DNA of 64,000 nt from Clostridium ganghwense (GTDB lineage Bacteria > Bacillota > Clostridia > Clostridiales > Clostridiaceae). The position numbers and the translations under genes were made by a program. Numbering within the stretch: the stretch's first letter is position 1; every line of letters begins with the position of its first letter. The stretch is taken from the NCBI RefSeq assembly GCF_026735165.1, contig NZ_JAPQES010000003.1, positions 410,095 to 474,094 of the forward strand, in the 5' to 3' direction. Below, piece after piece: positions 27,328 through 39,717 of this stretch. The notes beneath the pieces were generated by a model. The model worked only from the letters and a program-made list of their open reading frames with translations. It was not told where the DNA came from and searched no databases.

Positions 27328-28716
27328 ATGGGACTTCTTGAAAGAATTAATACAATGAAGAAAAATGATAATAATACTGAACAAAAAATTGAAAAAAATG
27401 AAATTTCATTTTTTAAGCCTGAAAACACAAGCACTTCTAATAAAAAAATAATTTATTCTCTATCAGGCGAAGAACAAGAATTAAAAAATAAGCTTCAAAA
27501 AAAAATAATGGAAGAATTTAAAGATGAATCTGTTGACAAATTAGTTTCTAATCTTGATTCAATGGCCCTTGAAATAATCAAAAAGAATGTAGAACATTTT
27601 GGTGATATTGATAGAAAAAGAGTTGTGCAGGAACTTATCAATGATTTAACAGGCTATGGACCAATAAATCCTCTTTTATTGGACTCTGATATCAGTGAAG
27701 TTATGGTAAATGGACCTTATAGTGTATATGTAGAGAAAAAAGGTAAAATTCAGTTAACCGATGTACAGTTTAGAGATAATGAACATGTTATGCATATAAT
27801 TGAAAAAATTGTGTCACCCCTTGGGAGAAGAATAGATGAAAGTAGTCCTATGGTAGATGCACGACTTCCAGACGGCTCAAGAGTTAATGCTATAATTCCC
27901 CCACTGGCTTTAAACGGTCCAACAATCACAATTAGAAAATTTTCAAGTACCCCATTAACCATAGAAGATTTAATAAACTTTGATACATTAACAAGAGAAA
28001 TGGCTGTTTTTATTGATGCATGTGTTAAGGCAAGACTTAATATTTTTATAAGTGGAGGTACAGGCTCTGGAAAAACAACAACATTAAACGTGTTATCCTC
28101 CTTCATTCCAAATGATGAAAGAATAATAACAATTGAAGATGCAGCCGAACTTCAACTATCACAGGAACATGTTATCTCATTAGAATCAAGACCTCCCAAT
28201 ATTGAGGGAAAAGGTGCAGTAACAATAAGAGATCTTGTTAAAAACTCACTAAGAATGCGACCTGAAAGAATTGTAATTGGTGAGGTGCGTGGTGGAGAAG
28301 CTTTAGATATGCTTCAAGCTATGAATACAGGACATGACGGTTCCTTAGCAACTGGACATGCTAATAGTCCAAGAGACATGATTTCACGTCTTGAGACCAT
28401 GGTTTTAATGGCAGGAATGGAACTTCCAATAAAGGCAATTCGTCAACAAATTGCAGGTGCAATTGATTTAATTGTTCAACAGGCAAGACTTAATGATGGT
28501 TCAAGAAAACTTGTCAATATTACTGAAGTACAAGGTCTTGAAGGTGATGTTGTTGTACTTCAGGATATTTTTACATTTGAACAGCATGGAGTAGATAAAA
28601 AAGGAAAAATATCAGGTAAAATGGTTGCAACAGGAATACGTCCTAAATTTTATGATAGACTTGAATCTTCAGGCATATACATTCCTGATTCTGTATTTAA
28701 AGTAGAGGAGTGGTAG
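27328..28716 (+). CDS. tadA: Flp pilus secretion ATPase TadA/CpaF
   Basis: This 462-residue protein is the pilus motor of the GspE/VirB11 superfamily. It has an N-terminal domain with DLTGYGPINPLLLDSDISEVMVNGP, then Walker A SGGTGSGKTTTLNVLSS, the Asp box region IITIEDAAELQL, Walker B IVIGEVRGGEALDMLQAMNTGHDG and the His box GHANSPRDMISRLETMV. It should form a cytoplasmic hexamer that powers pilin assembly with TadB and TadC. A GGAGG site precedes the ATG. Its stop is two bases before the start of tadB. Confidence 0.95.
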   Translation: MGLLERINTMKKNDNNTEQKIEKNEISFFKPENTSTSNKKIIYSLSGEEQELKNKLQKKIMEEFKDESVDKLVSNLDSMALEIIKKNVEHFGDIDRKRVVQELINDLTGYGPINPLLLDSDISEVMVNGPYSVYVEKKGKIQLTDVQFRDNEHVMHIIEKIVSPLGRRIDESSPMVDARLPDGSRVNAIIPPLALNGPTITIRKFSSTPLTIEDLINFDTLTREMAVFIDACVKARLNIFISGGTGSGKTTTLNVLSSFIPNDERIITIEDAAELQLSQEHVISLESRPPNIEGKGAVTIRDLVKNSLRMRPERIVIGEVRGGEALDMLQAMNTGHDGSLATGHANSPRDMISRLETMVLMAGMELPIKAIRQQIAGAIDLIVQQARLNDGSRKLVNITEVQGLEGDVVVLQDIFTFEQHGVDKKGKISGKMVATGIRPKFYDRLESSGIYIPDSVFKVEEW

Positions 28717-28718
28717 TG

Positions 28719-29690
28719 ATGAAAGAGGTAGTTCTCTTATTTTTCTTTACATTTTGCTTTTTATTTATTGTATGGACATTTTCTTATTTCCTTTTATTTA
28801 ATAGGAGAATTCAAAAAAGAATAAACTACTACTTTTATCTAAATAAAACTGATACAAATTTTAAGAAAAATAGAGATGGAGTTAAAGAAGGAATCAGCAG
28901 CTTAAAAAAACTAAATGAGTTAATACGAAAAAAGTTATCCAATATTGATCAAGATAAAATTGATCAAATGCTTAAAAGTGCTGGAGTACTTTTAACTCCT
29001 GAAGAATATGTAATGCTTAAATGGTTTTTATCTGCAATTACAGGCGGTATTTTATATTTTCTATCAAGTAATGTATACCTTTTAATTCCAGGGTCAATTA
29101 TTGGATATACCTTACCCAAGATATGGATAAATAGAAAAATTAAAATAAGAATTCTAAAATTCAACGAAGGTTTACCAGATATGATAGCCACTTTAATAAG
29201 CTCTCTCAAATCTGGCTACAGCTTTGCTCAGGCTTTAAAAACAGTTGCTGAAGAGTGTGATTCTCCAATCAAAGAAGAGGCTACCCTTTTACTAAAGGAA
29301 ATGAACTACGGAATTACTATGGAAGAAGCTTTAAATAACTTAGGTAAAAGAATGCCAAGTGATGATCTTGAACTTATGCTGCAAGCAATATTAATTCAAA
29401 GACAGGTTGGTGGAAATTTAGCTGGTGTGCTTGAAATAATCGTAAAAACCATTAGAGAAAGAACTAGAATTCAACGTCAAGTCCAAAGCTTAACAGCTCA
29501 AGGAAGACTCTCTGGTAGAATAATTGGTGCACTCCCTATTGCCCTTGGTCTTATGATTTATTTCATGAATCCAGAATATATAAAAGTTTTATTTAACAAT
29601 ACATTAGGAATCATTATACTCTCAGCAGGTATTATATCTGGAATAATCGGATTTATTTTAATTCACAAGCTAACTAAAGTTGAGGTGTAA
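28719..29690 (+). CDS. tadB: Flp pilus inner-membrane protein TadB
   Basis: This 323-residue protein has the T2SSF (GspF-like) domain with helices near the N-terminus, around 100-135, and at the C-terminus. The conserved cytoplasmic segment is FNEGLPDMIATLISSLKSGYSFAQAL, followed by LMLQAILIQRQVGGNLAGVLEIIVKTIRER. It forms the membrane platform with TadC and couples to the TadA ATPase. The start is the ATG at 28719, two bases after the tadA stop and behind AGAGGAG. tadC follows three bases later. Confidence 0.93.
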   Translation: MKEVVLLFFFTFCFLFIVWTFSYFLLFNRRIQKRINYYFYLNKTDTNFKKNRDGVKEGISSLKKLNELIRKKLSNIDQDKIDQMLKSAGVLLTPEEYVMLKWFLSAITGGILYFLSSNVYLLIPGSIIGYTLPKIWINRKIKIRILKFNEGLPDMIATLISSLKSGYSFAQALKTVAEECDSPIKEEATLLLKEMNYGITMEEALNNLGKRMPSDDLELMLQAILIQRQVGGNLAGVLEIIVKTIRERTRIQRQVQSLTAQGRLSGRIIGALPIALGLMIYFMNPEYIKVLFNNTLGIIILSAGIISGIIGFILIHKLTKVEV

Positions 29691-29693
29691 ACT

Positions 29694-30608
29694 ATGTTAG
29701 TAATTTTTTTCCTATTAACCACAAATCTTTTCATATTGTATATAGTTTTAAAGATTTTCGAACCTAAATTTAGAGTAAAAAAAAGAATAGAGATTTTTGT
29801 TAATACAGAAAATCTTATACGTAAAATCGAAGAAAATGAAGCTGACCCCCTTTCTCGGAAAATAATACTTCACGTTAAAAATAAACTTAAAAGTTATTTT
29901 GGTGAAAAAATTTCTTCTAAAAAGGAGCAACTTTTAGAAAGAAAACTGCTTCAAGGTGGAAAGCCGTTAGGTATGACACCTATTGATTTTCATATTTTCA
30001 AAATCACCTTAAATATACTTTTATCTACATTATTTGGTATTTATGGTAAATTACTAGGTTTAAGTTTTACTGGTATCTTTATTCTCTTTTTAATTGGTTT
30101 TATACTGTCTATTTTTATTCCTGATTTTTATATTAATCAAAAAATTAAACAGAGATATAAACAAGCCCTCAGAGAACTTCCTGATTTTCTTGACCTTTTA
30201 ACTGTTTGTCTTGAGGCAGGACTTGGTTTTGACGGTGCATTAAATAAAGTCATATCAAAGAAAACTGGTGTACTATCCTCTGAATTTCAAATTTGTATTG
30301 AAGAAATTCGCCTGGGTAAAACAAGAAAAGAAGCACTAACAGGAGTAAAGAATCGTCTTGACTTTGATGAAATAAAATCTTTAATCAACAATATACTTCA
30401 GGCTGAAAAGCTTGGAATTAGTATTGTACAAATTCTAAGAATAAAATCCCATGAAGAAAGAGAAAGAAGAAAACAAATAGCTGAGGAGGAAGCCATGAAG
30501 GCACCAATAAAAATATTGTTTCCCCTTGTATTATTCATTTTCCCAAGTATTTTTATTGTTTTACTTGGCCCTGCAGTTATACAGCTAATAAATGAACTTG
30601 GGAAATAG
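29694..30608 (+). CDS. tadC: Flp pilus inner-membrane protein TadC
   Basis: This 304-residue protein is the second T2SSF platform component, with LRELPDFLDLLTVCLEAGLGFDGALNKVI as the conserved cytoplasmic segment. Membrane helices lie near the N-terminus, around residues 100-140 and at the C-terminus (IKILFPLVLFIFPSIFIVLLGPAVIQL, the typical ending of TadC). A GAGGTG site overlaps the end of tadB. It is the last gene of the operon, followed by a terminator. Confidence 0.93.
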   Translation: MLVIFFLLTTNLFILYIVLKIFEPKFRVKKRIEIFVNTENLIRKIEENEADPLSRKIILHVKNKLKSYFGEKISSKKEQLLERKLLQGGKPLGMTPIDFHIFKITLNILLSTLFGIYGKLLGLSFTGIFILFLIGFILSIFIPDFYINQKIKQRYKQALRELPDFLDLLTVCLEAGLGFDGALNKVISKKTGVLSSEFQICIEEIRLGKTRKEALTGVKNRLDFDEIKSLINNILQAEKLGISIVQILRIKSHEERERRKQIAEEEAMKAPIKILFPLVLFIFPSIFIVLLGPAVIQLINELGK

Positions 30609-30628
30609 TTATCTCTATAACACTTAAC

Positions 30629-30674
30629 GGTACCTATTCCTTTAAAAAATACAATAGGTACCATTTTATTATTT
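30629..30674 (+). terminator. Terminator of the tad operon
   Basis: A 10-bp perfect stem (GGTACCTATT at 30629-30638 with AATAGGTACC at 30653-30662) is followed by a T-rich tract on the plus strand. Confidence 0.88.
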
Positions 30675-30711
30675 CCCTCTAACTTTAAGTTCCTTATTAA
30701 ACCTATATTCT

Positions 30712-31587
30712 TTATATATTTTTAGCTGTTCTCGCTAATGCAAGAGCACCGCATATTCCAGCATTATCTCCTAAAGCAGGATAAACTACATATTCATCTA
30801 TATTTTCATCTAAATTATTATGAACTACATAACCATTTAAAAATTCCTTAAGGTATTTATGAATGAGTGGGAAAAGCTGTTTTTGTTTCATTACTCCACC
30901 ACCAATAATTATTTTTTCTGGTGAAAGAATCAAAACAAAATTAACAAGTGCTTGAGCTATATAATATGCTTCCATATCCCAAGCTTGATGGTCTGAAGTT
31001 AACTCTGATCCTTTTACTCCCCATCTTTTTTCTATTGCAGGTCCACTTGCCATTCCTTCAAAACAATCTTTATGATATGGACAAACTCCTTCAAAATCAT
31101 CTTCTGGATATCTTTTAAGCATTATATGCCCCATCTCTGGATGAAGAAGTCCATGAAGCAGTTCCCCTTCAACCAAAGCCCCTGCTCCTATCCCTGTTCC
31201 TACAGTCATATAAATACAACTTTTTAATCCTTTAGCAGCTCCCCATGTAGCTTCTCCAAGAGCCGCTGCATTTACATCAGTATCAAATCTCATTGGTATA
31301 TTAAAATGCTTCTTTAGTTCACCTAAAATATTATAATTAGTCCAACCTTTTTTAGGAGTAGAGGTTATGTATCCATATGTAGACGATTGCTCATTTAAAT
31401 CCACTGGACCAAAAGAACCTATACCTAACGCCTCTATATTTTTATCCTTAAAAAAATCTACAACCTTCTTTATAGTTTCTTCTGGTGTAGTTGTTGGAAA
31501 TTGAATTCTTTCTAATATTTCTCCATCTTCATTACCTACAGCACAAACAAATTTTGTACCACCAGCTTCAATTGCTCCTAAAATCAT
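30712..31587 (-). CDS. ROK family sugar kinase (fructokinase-like)
   Basis: This 291-residue protein is a ROK kinase. It has the N-terminal phosphate-1 motif (GAIEAGGTKFVCAVG), GIGSFGPVDL, the catalytic region RFDTDVNAAALGEATWG, the adenosine loop TVGTGIGAGALVEGELLHG, and a zinc-binding stretch CPYHKDCFEGMASGPA. The order of cysteines and histidines matches ROK fructokinases such as ScrK/GmuE rather than glucokinases, so it probably phosphorylates fructose or a related hexose. The ATG has a GAGGGAAT site. It is monocistronic and convergent with the tad operon. Confidence 0.88.
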   Translation of the reverse strand: MILGAIEAGGTKFVCAVGNEDGEILERIQFPTTTPEETIKKVVDFFKDKNIEALGIGSFGPVDLNEQSSTYGYITSTPKKGWTNYNILGELKKHFNIPMRFDTDVNAAALGEATWGAAKGLKSCIYMTVGTGIGAGALVEGELLHGLLHPEMGHIMLKRYPEDDFEGVCPYHKDCFEGMASGPAIEKRWGVKGSELTSDHQAWDMEAYYIAQALVNFVLILSPEKIIIGGGVMKQKQLFPLIHKYLKEFLNGYVVHNNLDENIDEYVVYPALGDNAGICGALALARTAKNI

Positions 31588-31692
31588 AATATTCCCTCCT
31601 CATATATGAATATTACTTTATTTACCAATAACACTATTATAATTATACCATAGGTAATTACGCTTAAACTACATATAGTTATTCTCTAATTT

Positions 31693-32604
31693 CTAAAAAA
31701 GTAAAGATATAATTTGATTTCTATCCAAACCATAAATACTTATTAAGAATATAGCTATAAATAATACCATCATTATAATTGTTTTTCTAAATTTAAATTT
31801 ATTTAACTTTTGGAGTTCCATATTTACCTTCAACATTTTTATTATAATTTCTTTATTTAGTTCTTCAACTGAAACATATCTATTCTCTATATCAATTTGA
31901 ACACATTTTTGTATTATTTTTTTCAAATTACCATCTACATTATTATCATAATTATCATCCATGAGGGGTTCTAAGCCTGTATATGAAACCTTTCCCGTAG
32001 CCATGAAGTACATAACCATACCAATACCATATATATCCGTTTGTCTGCAAGATTGTCCTAAACTATACTGTTCTGGAGCAGCAAATCCACTAGTACCCAT
32101 ATATCTATCTTCATTAGTATCATAGTCTTTGTATATTTTTGAAATACCAAAATCAATTAAAAAAACTTCTTCCTTTGGAGTTATCATTATATTAGACGGC
32201 TTTAAATCTCTATATATAATCGGAGGATTTAAGCTATGTAAATAGGATATAATGTTACATATCTCCAATATAATATTGCATATATTTCCTGTTTTTATAA
32301 AACCTTTTTCTTTTACATACTTCTTTAATGTTTGTCCCTCTATATAGTCCTGAACCATATAAAGACTATTATTCTCGTAAAATATATCAACTATTCTTGG
32401 AATATTGGCATGTCTTAGTTTTCTTAAAATATTAGGTTCTGATAAAATCTCTATATTCTTTTTAAAATCTTTTTTTACTTCTTTTATAGCCCAAAGATTT
32501 TGAAGCCTTATATTCTTACATAAATAAACTGTTCCCATACCTCCTTTTCCTAAAACTTTAATCACTTCATATTTTCCATCTAGTATACATCCACTATTAA
32601 GCAT
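31693..32604 (-). CDS. Membrane-anchored Ser/Thr protein kinase
   Basis: This 303-residue protein has a Hanks-type kinase domain: Gly-rich loop LGKGGMGTVYL, catalytic Lys in WAIKEV, HRD-like YRDLKPSN, DFG in LIDFGISK, and the APE-like FAAPEQY. One membrane helix at the C-terminus (TIIMMVLFIAIFLISIYGL) ends only about 12 residues before the stop, so there is no PASTA sensor domain. It differs from PrkC and probably acts from the cytoplasmic face. The start is the ATG at 32604 behind AAGAGGTGG; the longer frame begins at a GTG. A patatin gene is divergently oriented 200 bases away. Confidence 0.9.
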   Translation of the reverse strand: MLNSGCILDGKYEVIKVLGKGGMGTVYLCKNIRLQNLWAIKEVKKDFKKNIEILSEPNILRKLRHANIPRIVDIFYENNSLYMVQDYIEGQTLKKYVKEKGFIKTGNICNIILEICNIISYLHSLNPPIIYRDLKPSNIMITPKEEVFLIDFGISKIYKDYDTNEDRYMGTSGFAAPEQYSLGQSCRQTDIYGIGMVMYFMATGKVSYTGLEPLMDDNYDNNVDGNLKKIIQKCVQIDIENRYVSVEELNKEIIIKMLKVNMELQKLNKFKFRKTIIMMVLFIAIFLISIYGLDRNQIISLLF

Positions 32605-32805
32605 ATTCCACCTCTTGTATAAAACTTTTGTCACGTACTATAATACGGAGATAACCTTAATTTTTAAGGGGGAATAATTATATACCTAATTATAATGTAT
32701 TCAATTTTAACTTTATATTTAAACATCAAACTTTTAGTGGAAAGATTCACAGTAAAATTATTATTGAATATCTTAACATTATGAGTAACTATGGTGGAGG
32801 TCTTT

Positions 32806-33846
32806 ATGTATAGAAATGATATGTATTATAAAATTAATAATTTAGTTTTTGAAGGAGGAGGAGTATTAGGAATAGCGTATTTAGGAGTATTAAACTTTTT
32901 ATATAATCATGACATATTACAAAATATAAAAAGAGTAGCAGGAACATCAGCTGGAGCAATAACTGCATGCTTAACTAGCTTTTCTTTACCATTTGACGAA
33001 ATGAAAAAATTAGCTGATACAATAGATTATAGAAAGATACCACAAAAAGGTACTCAACCTGATTTAAAAAGAATTCCTACTGTTCTAAAAAAAGAAATGG
33101 AAGAAATATTTGAAGATATTGATTGTATTTACAGGTTAATTAAAAACTACGGCTGGTATTCTAGTGAATATTTTTATGAATGGATAAAAGAACAAATATC
33201 CTCTCAGTTCGATAGTTCTAAAAAACTCCCTCCATATACCTTTGAAGATTTTAGAAATCCCTATATTCATAAGAAACAAAGACCTTTTTTAGATTTATAT
33301 ATTATTGGTACAGATATATCTACTGATTCTTCAAAAGTATTTTCTTATGAAACAACTCCTCATATGGATGTAGCTGAAGCCGTAAGAATTTCCATGTCTA
33401 TACCTCTTTTTTTTGAATCAATAAAGATTAATGAAGATAAAACCTCCGAAAAACCAATGACTCATATATTTTCAGATGGTGGAGTTATGAGAAACTATCC
33501 TATAAATTTATTTGATTCTAATTATTTCATGGATATAATTATTGATGGTGTAAATGTTCAAACAATAGGAGCAAGATTTAAAAGTAAAATAAAATATAAT
33601 GAAATAAATAATTTTATAGAATATATAGAAAATCTACTTAAATCATTTGTAAAAATTCAACAGGATATATATAATAATAGCCCTATAGATAAATTAAGAT
33701 CCATTGAAATAAATACAAAAGATATATCTTTTATAGACTTTGATATAAGTCAAAATGATGAAAAATATAATTTTTTATATCAACAAGGCTACAAAGCTGC
33801 TAAAAATTATTTTCAAAATAAAATATATTTCCCTAGATTATACTAA
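32806..33846 (+). CDS. Patatin-like phospholipase
   Basis: This 346-residue protein has the patatin active-site elements: oxyanion loop EGGGVLGIAYLG, nucleophile serine in GTSAGA (GxSxG), and the catalytic aspartate in SDGGVMRNYP (DGG). It should hydrolyse acyl ester bonds in lipids, in the cytoplasm or at the membrane, since no signal peptide is present. The C-terminal 100 residues are helical and of unknown role. The start is the ATG at 32806 behind GGTGGAGG; the ATG at 32791 overlaps that site. It is monocistronic. Confidence 0.88.
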   Translation: MYRNDMYYKINNLVFEGGGVLGIAYLGVLNFLYNHDILQNIKRVAGTSAGAITACLTSFSLPFDEMKKLADTIDYRKIPQKGTQPDLKRIPTVLKKEMEEIFEDIDCIYRLIKNYGWYSSEYFYEWIKEQISSQFDSSKKLPPYTFEDFRNPYIHKKQRPFLDLYIIGTDISTDSSKVFSYETTPHMDVAEAVRISMSIPLFFESIKINEDKTSEKPMTHIFSDGGVMRNYPINLFDSNYFMDIIIDGVNVQTIGARFKSKIKYNEINNFIEYIENLLKSFVKIQQDIYNNSPIDKLRSIEINTKDISFIDFDISQNDEKYNFLYQQGYKAAKNYFQNKIYFPRLY

Positions 33847-33861
33847 AACCATACTGGATGA

Positions 33862-33895
33862 ACAAATAAAAGAGTGCCCACTTTATGGACACTCT
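33862..33895 (-). terminator. Terminator after the histidine phosphatase gene
   Basis: A 10-base inverted repeat with one mismatch (AGAGTGCCCA and TGGACACTCT) is followed on the minus strand by CTTTTATTTG. The T run is moderate. Confidence 0.65.
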
Positions 33896-33932
33896 AGAGT
33901 ATTTAACCTTTGATGATTCTTTCTTCTACTAC

Positions 33933-34703
33933 TTATTTTACTGATTTACCCTTTTCCACGTAACTCATGTCATTAACAGATTCAATTGTATATTTTCCAT
34001 TATCATAAACAATCTTTGTTACACTTGCATTTGCTAAAGGACCTTTTACTGTACCTGGTGCAATACTTTCTACCAATGCACTTATTGCTATTCCATGTGA
34101 AACAACTAAGACATTTCCGCCACCATTTTTATAAGCTTCATCTGCTATTTTATCTACTTCGCCTCTAACTCTATTTGTTAATTGTTTCCAAGTTTCTGCT
34201 TGTTTTGTTTCATCAAGTTTTGCAACAGTATCAATAAACATTTTAAAATCTAGCTTTTTCATAAATTGTTCTAATGTTATATTATTTGCTTTTGCAACTT
34301 CTTCCCACATAGTATGATTTAATTCACCTTCATATTTTCCAAAGCAAGCTTCTCTTATATTTTTAGTTTGAGCTAATTTTATATTTTTTTGATTACTTTT
34401 ATCTAATACAATTTTTGCAGTTTCTATAGCACGTCCACTATCACTACTATATGCCGCTGCAAAAGGAACATCCGTTATTCCTTTTCCTAAAAATTCAGCT
34501 ACTTCAACTCCTGGTTTTGTAAGTGGTGCATCTGCCCATCCTTGAACTCTATCTGATGTGTTAAGCATAGTTTTTCCATGTCTTGTTACATATAAAGTTA
34601 CTGGTTTCTTCTCTTTTGCAACTTCTTTCTTCTGTTGTCCGCATCCAATTCCAACTAAGGACATCATTCCTATTAAACAAAATGCAAGTAATCTCTTTTT
34701 CAT
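33933..34703 (-). CDS. Histidine phosphatase (phosphoglycerate mutase family) lipoprotein
   Basis: This 256-residue protein has a lipoprotein signal (MKKRLLAFCLIGMMSLVGIGC, lipobox VGIGC). The histidine phosphatase fold follows: YVTRHGKTMLNTSDRVQGWADAPLT with the catalytic histidine in RHG, ACFGKYEGE with its acid residue, and VVSHGIAISALV with the second histidine. It therefore removes phosphate outside the membrane, unlike the cytoplasmic phosphoglycerate mutases. The substrate is unknown. It lies downstream of the beta-glucoside operon on the same strand with 62 bases between, but has its own AAGGAG-type site, so it may be a separate unit. Confidence 0.85.
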   Translation of the reverse strand: MKKRLLAFCLIGMMSLVGIGCGQQKKEVAKEKKPVTLYVTRHGKTMLNTSDRVQGWADAPLTKPGVEVAEFLGKGITDVPFAAAYSSDSGRAIETAKIVLDKSNQKNIKLAQTKNIREACFGKYEGELNHTMWEEVAKANNITLEQFMKKLDFKMFIDTVAKLDETKQAETWKQLTNRVRGEVDKIADEAYKNGGGNVLVVSHGIAISALVESIAPGTVKGPLANASVTKIVYDNGKYTIESVNDMSYVEKGKSVK

Positions 34704-34765
34704 TTTAATTCTCCTTACTTTTTATTTTTTGCAATTCAACTATTTTTTAAAGCTCCTGAGTAAGC

Positions 34766-36211
<1,446 letters not shown>

Positions 36212-36239
36212 TTACCTCAAAGTACTTTACCTTAGCTGA

Positions 36240-37697
<1,458 letters not shown>

Positions 37698-37700
37698 TTA

Positions 37701-39596
37701 TTAAATTACTACTGTTAATAATTCACCTTTATAGTTTATATTTACCTTATCAGTTTCAATAACATCTAAGTAATTATCAGAATTTGTTATAACTACAGGT
37801 GTTGTAACTGAGTATCCTTCCTCTTCGATAGCCTTTTTGTCAAATTCCAATATGACATCACCTATTTTCACCCTATCTCCTTGTTTAAACTTTGGAGTAA
37901 AGTACTTTCCTTCTAATTGTACAGTGTCCATACCTACATGAATTAAAATTTCAGCACCATTATCTGTAGTGATTCCCATAGCATGCCCTGTTGGGAAAAG
38001 AGTTGTTAATACTCCATCTGCCGGAGCTACAACCTTACCTTCTGAAGGTTCTATACCAATACCTTTTCCTAATACTCCCTTTGAAAAAGCTTCATCCTTA
38101 ACTTCTGATAACGCTATAACTTTTCCCTTTAGTGGACTACCTATAACTTCCTGCTTTACTAAAGTTTCTTCCTTCTTTTCTTCTTTATTTTCAGGAGTAA
38201 CTTCGTCATCTTCAAATTTGCTAAAATACATTACTACAAACCCTAGAATGAAAGCAATAATAAAAGATGTAATGGCTGCATAGAAACCTTTGTCTAATCC
38301 TGATTTTGGATTAACGTAACTTGGTATACCAAAGATACCTAATCCCCCCATAATATACATTACTGAACCTGCCCATCCTATGATAGCACCACCTATAGAA
38401 GCTACAATACAACTTAGTATAAATGGTTTCTTACGAGGTAATGTGATACCATATATAGCAGGCTCAGTAACTCCAAATATACCTGAAATAACTGCTGGTA
38501 CTGATAAAGATTTTAACTTTTTATTCTTTGTCTTAAGCATTATTGCTAGTACTACCCCAGTTTGTGCAAAAGATGCAGCAAATGTAAGAGCCAGAATTGG
38601 ATCATATCCTAAAGTAACTAAATTGTTGATTGCAAGAGGTATTAATCCCCAGTGTAATCCAAATATAACAAACACTTGCCAAAAACCTCCAATAACAAGA
38701 CCGGTAATAATTGGACTAAATTCATAAAGAGCAATTGTACCTGCACCTAATAACTGGCCCGCCCATGTGGCTACAGGTCCAACTACTATAAAAGTTAAAG
38801 GACCAACAACTAGTAATGTACAAAATGGAACTAAGAAAGCTTTAACAACATCTGGTATTATCTTCTTAAATAACTTTTCAACCTTTGATGCTACATAAGT
38901 AGCAAGGATAATTGGAATAACACTTGATCCATAATTCATTAAAATAACTGGGATTCCTAAGAATGTTATATATACAGGTGATTCTATTATTGTACCTTGA
39001 AACAAAGTATATAATGGTTCACCTGCAGTTAAACCAGAAAGTGCTGGATAAACAAGTGCTGCACCTATTGCCATCCCAACAAAGTGATTTAATTTAAACT
39101 TCTTAGCAGCTGTGTATCCTAAGAATATTGGGAAAAAGTAAAAAAAACAATCTCCTATAGCATTTAAAAGCTGATACGTACCTGAATTGGGTAAAATCCA
39201 GCCTAAAGCTAAGAATAAAGAATTAAAACCTTTAATCATACCAGTAGCTGCTAATACTCCTAGAGCTGGTGCAAATATTCCTGAAATTGTATCTATTAAA
39301 CTATTTAATACTCCTGTTTTTTGTTCTGTTTCATCTGATGTTGCTGTACTAAATCCCCCTATAACCATCACATCTTCATAAACGTCCGGTACATGATTAC
39401 CTATAACTACTTGGTATTGTCCACCACTTTGCATAACTGTCACAACACCATCCATGTTTTTTAATACTTCTGTATTTGCCTTCTTTTCATCCTTTAATTT
39501 AAAACGAAGACGTGTAACACAGTGAGTTAAGCTGTTAACATTTTCTTTTCCGCCAACATTTTTTATAATGTCTTTTGCCAATTGTTCATACTTCAT
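37701..39596 (-). CDS. bglP: PTS beta-glucoside transporter EIIBCA
   Basis: This 631-residue permease has all three domains in one chain. EIIB (about 1-90) has the phospho-cysteine in SLTHCVTRLRFKL. EIIC (about 105-460) has about ten membrane helices and the sugar-binding GITEPAIYGI. The glucose-type EIIA domain (about 490-631) has the phospho-histidine in ILIHVGMDTVQL. It imports and phosphorylates beta-glucosides. The start at 39596 has AGAGGAGAGG; a longer frame to 39644 is rejected. A LicT-controlled terminator lies just upstream. Confidence 0.93.
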   Translation of the reverse strand: MKYEQLAKDIIKNVGGKENVNSLTHCVTRLRFKLKDEKKANTEVLKNMDGVVTVMQSGGQYQVVIGNHVPDVYEDVMVIGGFSTATSDETEQKTGVLNSLIDTISGIFAPALGVLAATGMIKGFNSLFLALGWILPNSGTYQLLNAIGDCFFYFFPIFLGYTAAKKFKLNHFVGMAIGAALVYPALSGLTAGEPLYTLFQGTIIESPVYITFLGIPVILMNYGSSVIPIILATYVASKVEKLFKKIIPDVVKAFLVPFCTLLVVGPLTFIVVGPVATWAGQLLGAGTIALYEFSPIITGLVIGGFWQVFVIFGLHWGLIPLAINNLVTLGYDPILALTFAASFAQTGVVLAIMLKTKNKKLKSLSVPAVISGIFGVTEPAIYGITLPRKKPFILSCIVASIGGAIIGWAGSVMYIMGGLGIFGIPSYVNPKSGLDKGFYAAITSFIIAFILGFVVMYFSKFEDDEVTPENKEEKKEETLVKQEVIGSPLKGKVIALSEVKDEAFSKGVLGKGIGIEPSEGKVVAPADGVLTTLFPTGHAMGITTDNGAEILIHVGMDTVQLEGKYFTPKFKQGDRVKIGDVILEFDKKAIEEEGYSVTTPVVITNSDNYLDVIETDKVNINYKGELLTVVI

Positions 39597-39626
39597 AATG
39601 CCTCTCCTCTTTTCATATTTATTTAT

Positions 39627-39706
39627 AAAAAAAGGCAAGACCAAATAAATAGAATAATCCTTTATTCTATCAATTTCGGTCTCGCCTGCTTTACCAGTAA
39701 CAATCC
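39627..39706 (-). promoter_or_regulatory. RAT antiterminator site and terminator upstream of bglP
   Basis: On the minus strand, GGATTGTTACTGG at 39706 followed by GCAGGCGAGACC to 39678 is a textbook ribonucleic antiterminator (RAT) of the SacY/LicT type. Its 3' strand (GGCGAGACC) overlaps the 5' arm of an intrinsic terminator that pairs with GGTCTTGCC and ends in seven T. LicT binding to the RAT hairpin should block the terminator and allow expression of bglP and the GH1 genes. Confidence 0.93.
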
Positions 39707-39717
39707 TAAATATTTTA

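Noticed and set aside
30712..31587. ROK protein as a transcriptional repressor
   Set aside because: It lacks the N-terminal winged helix and keeps the kinase catalytic residues and zinc motif.
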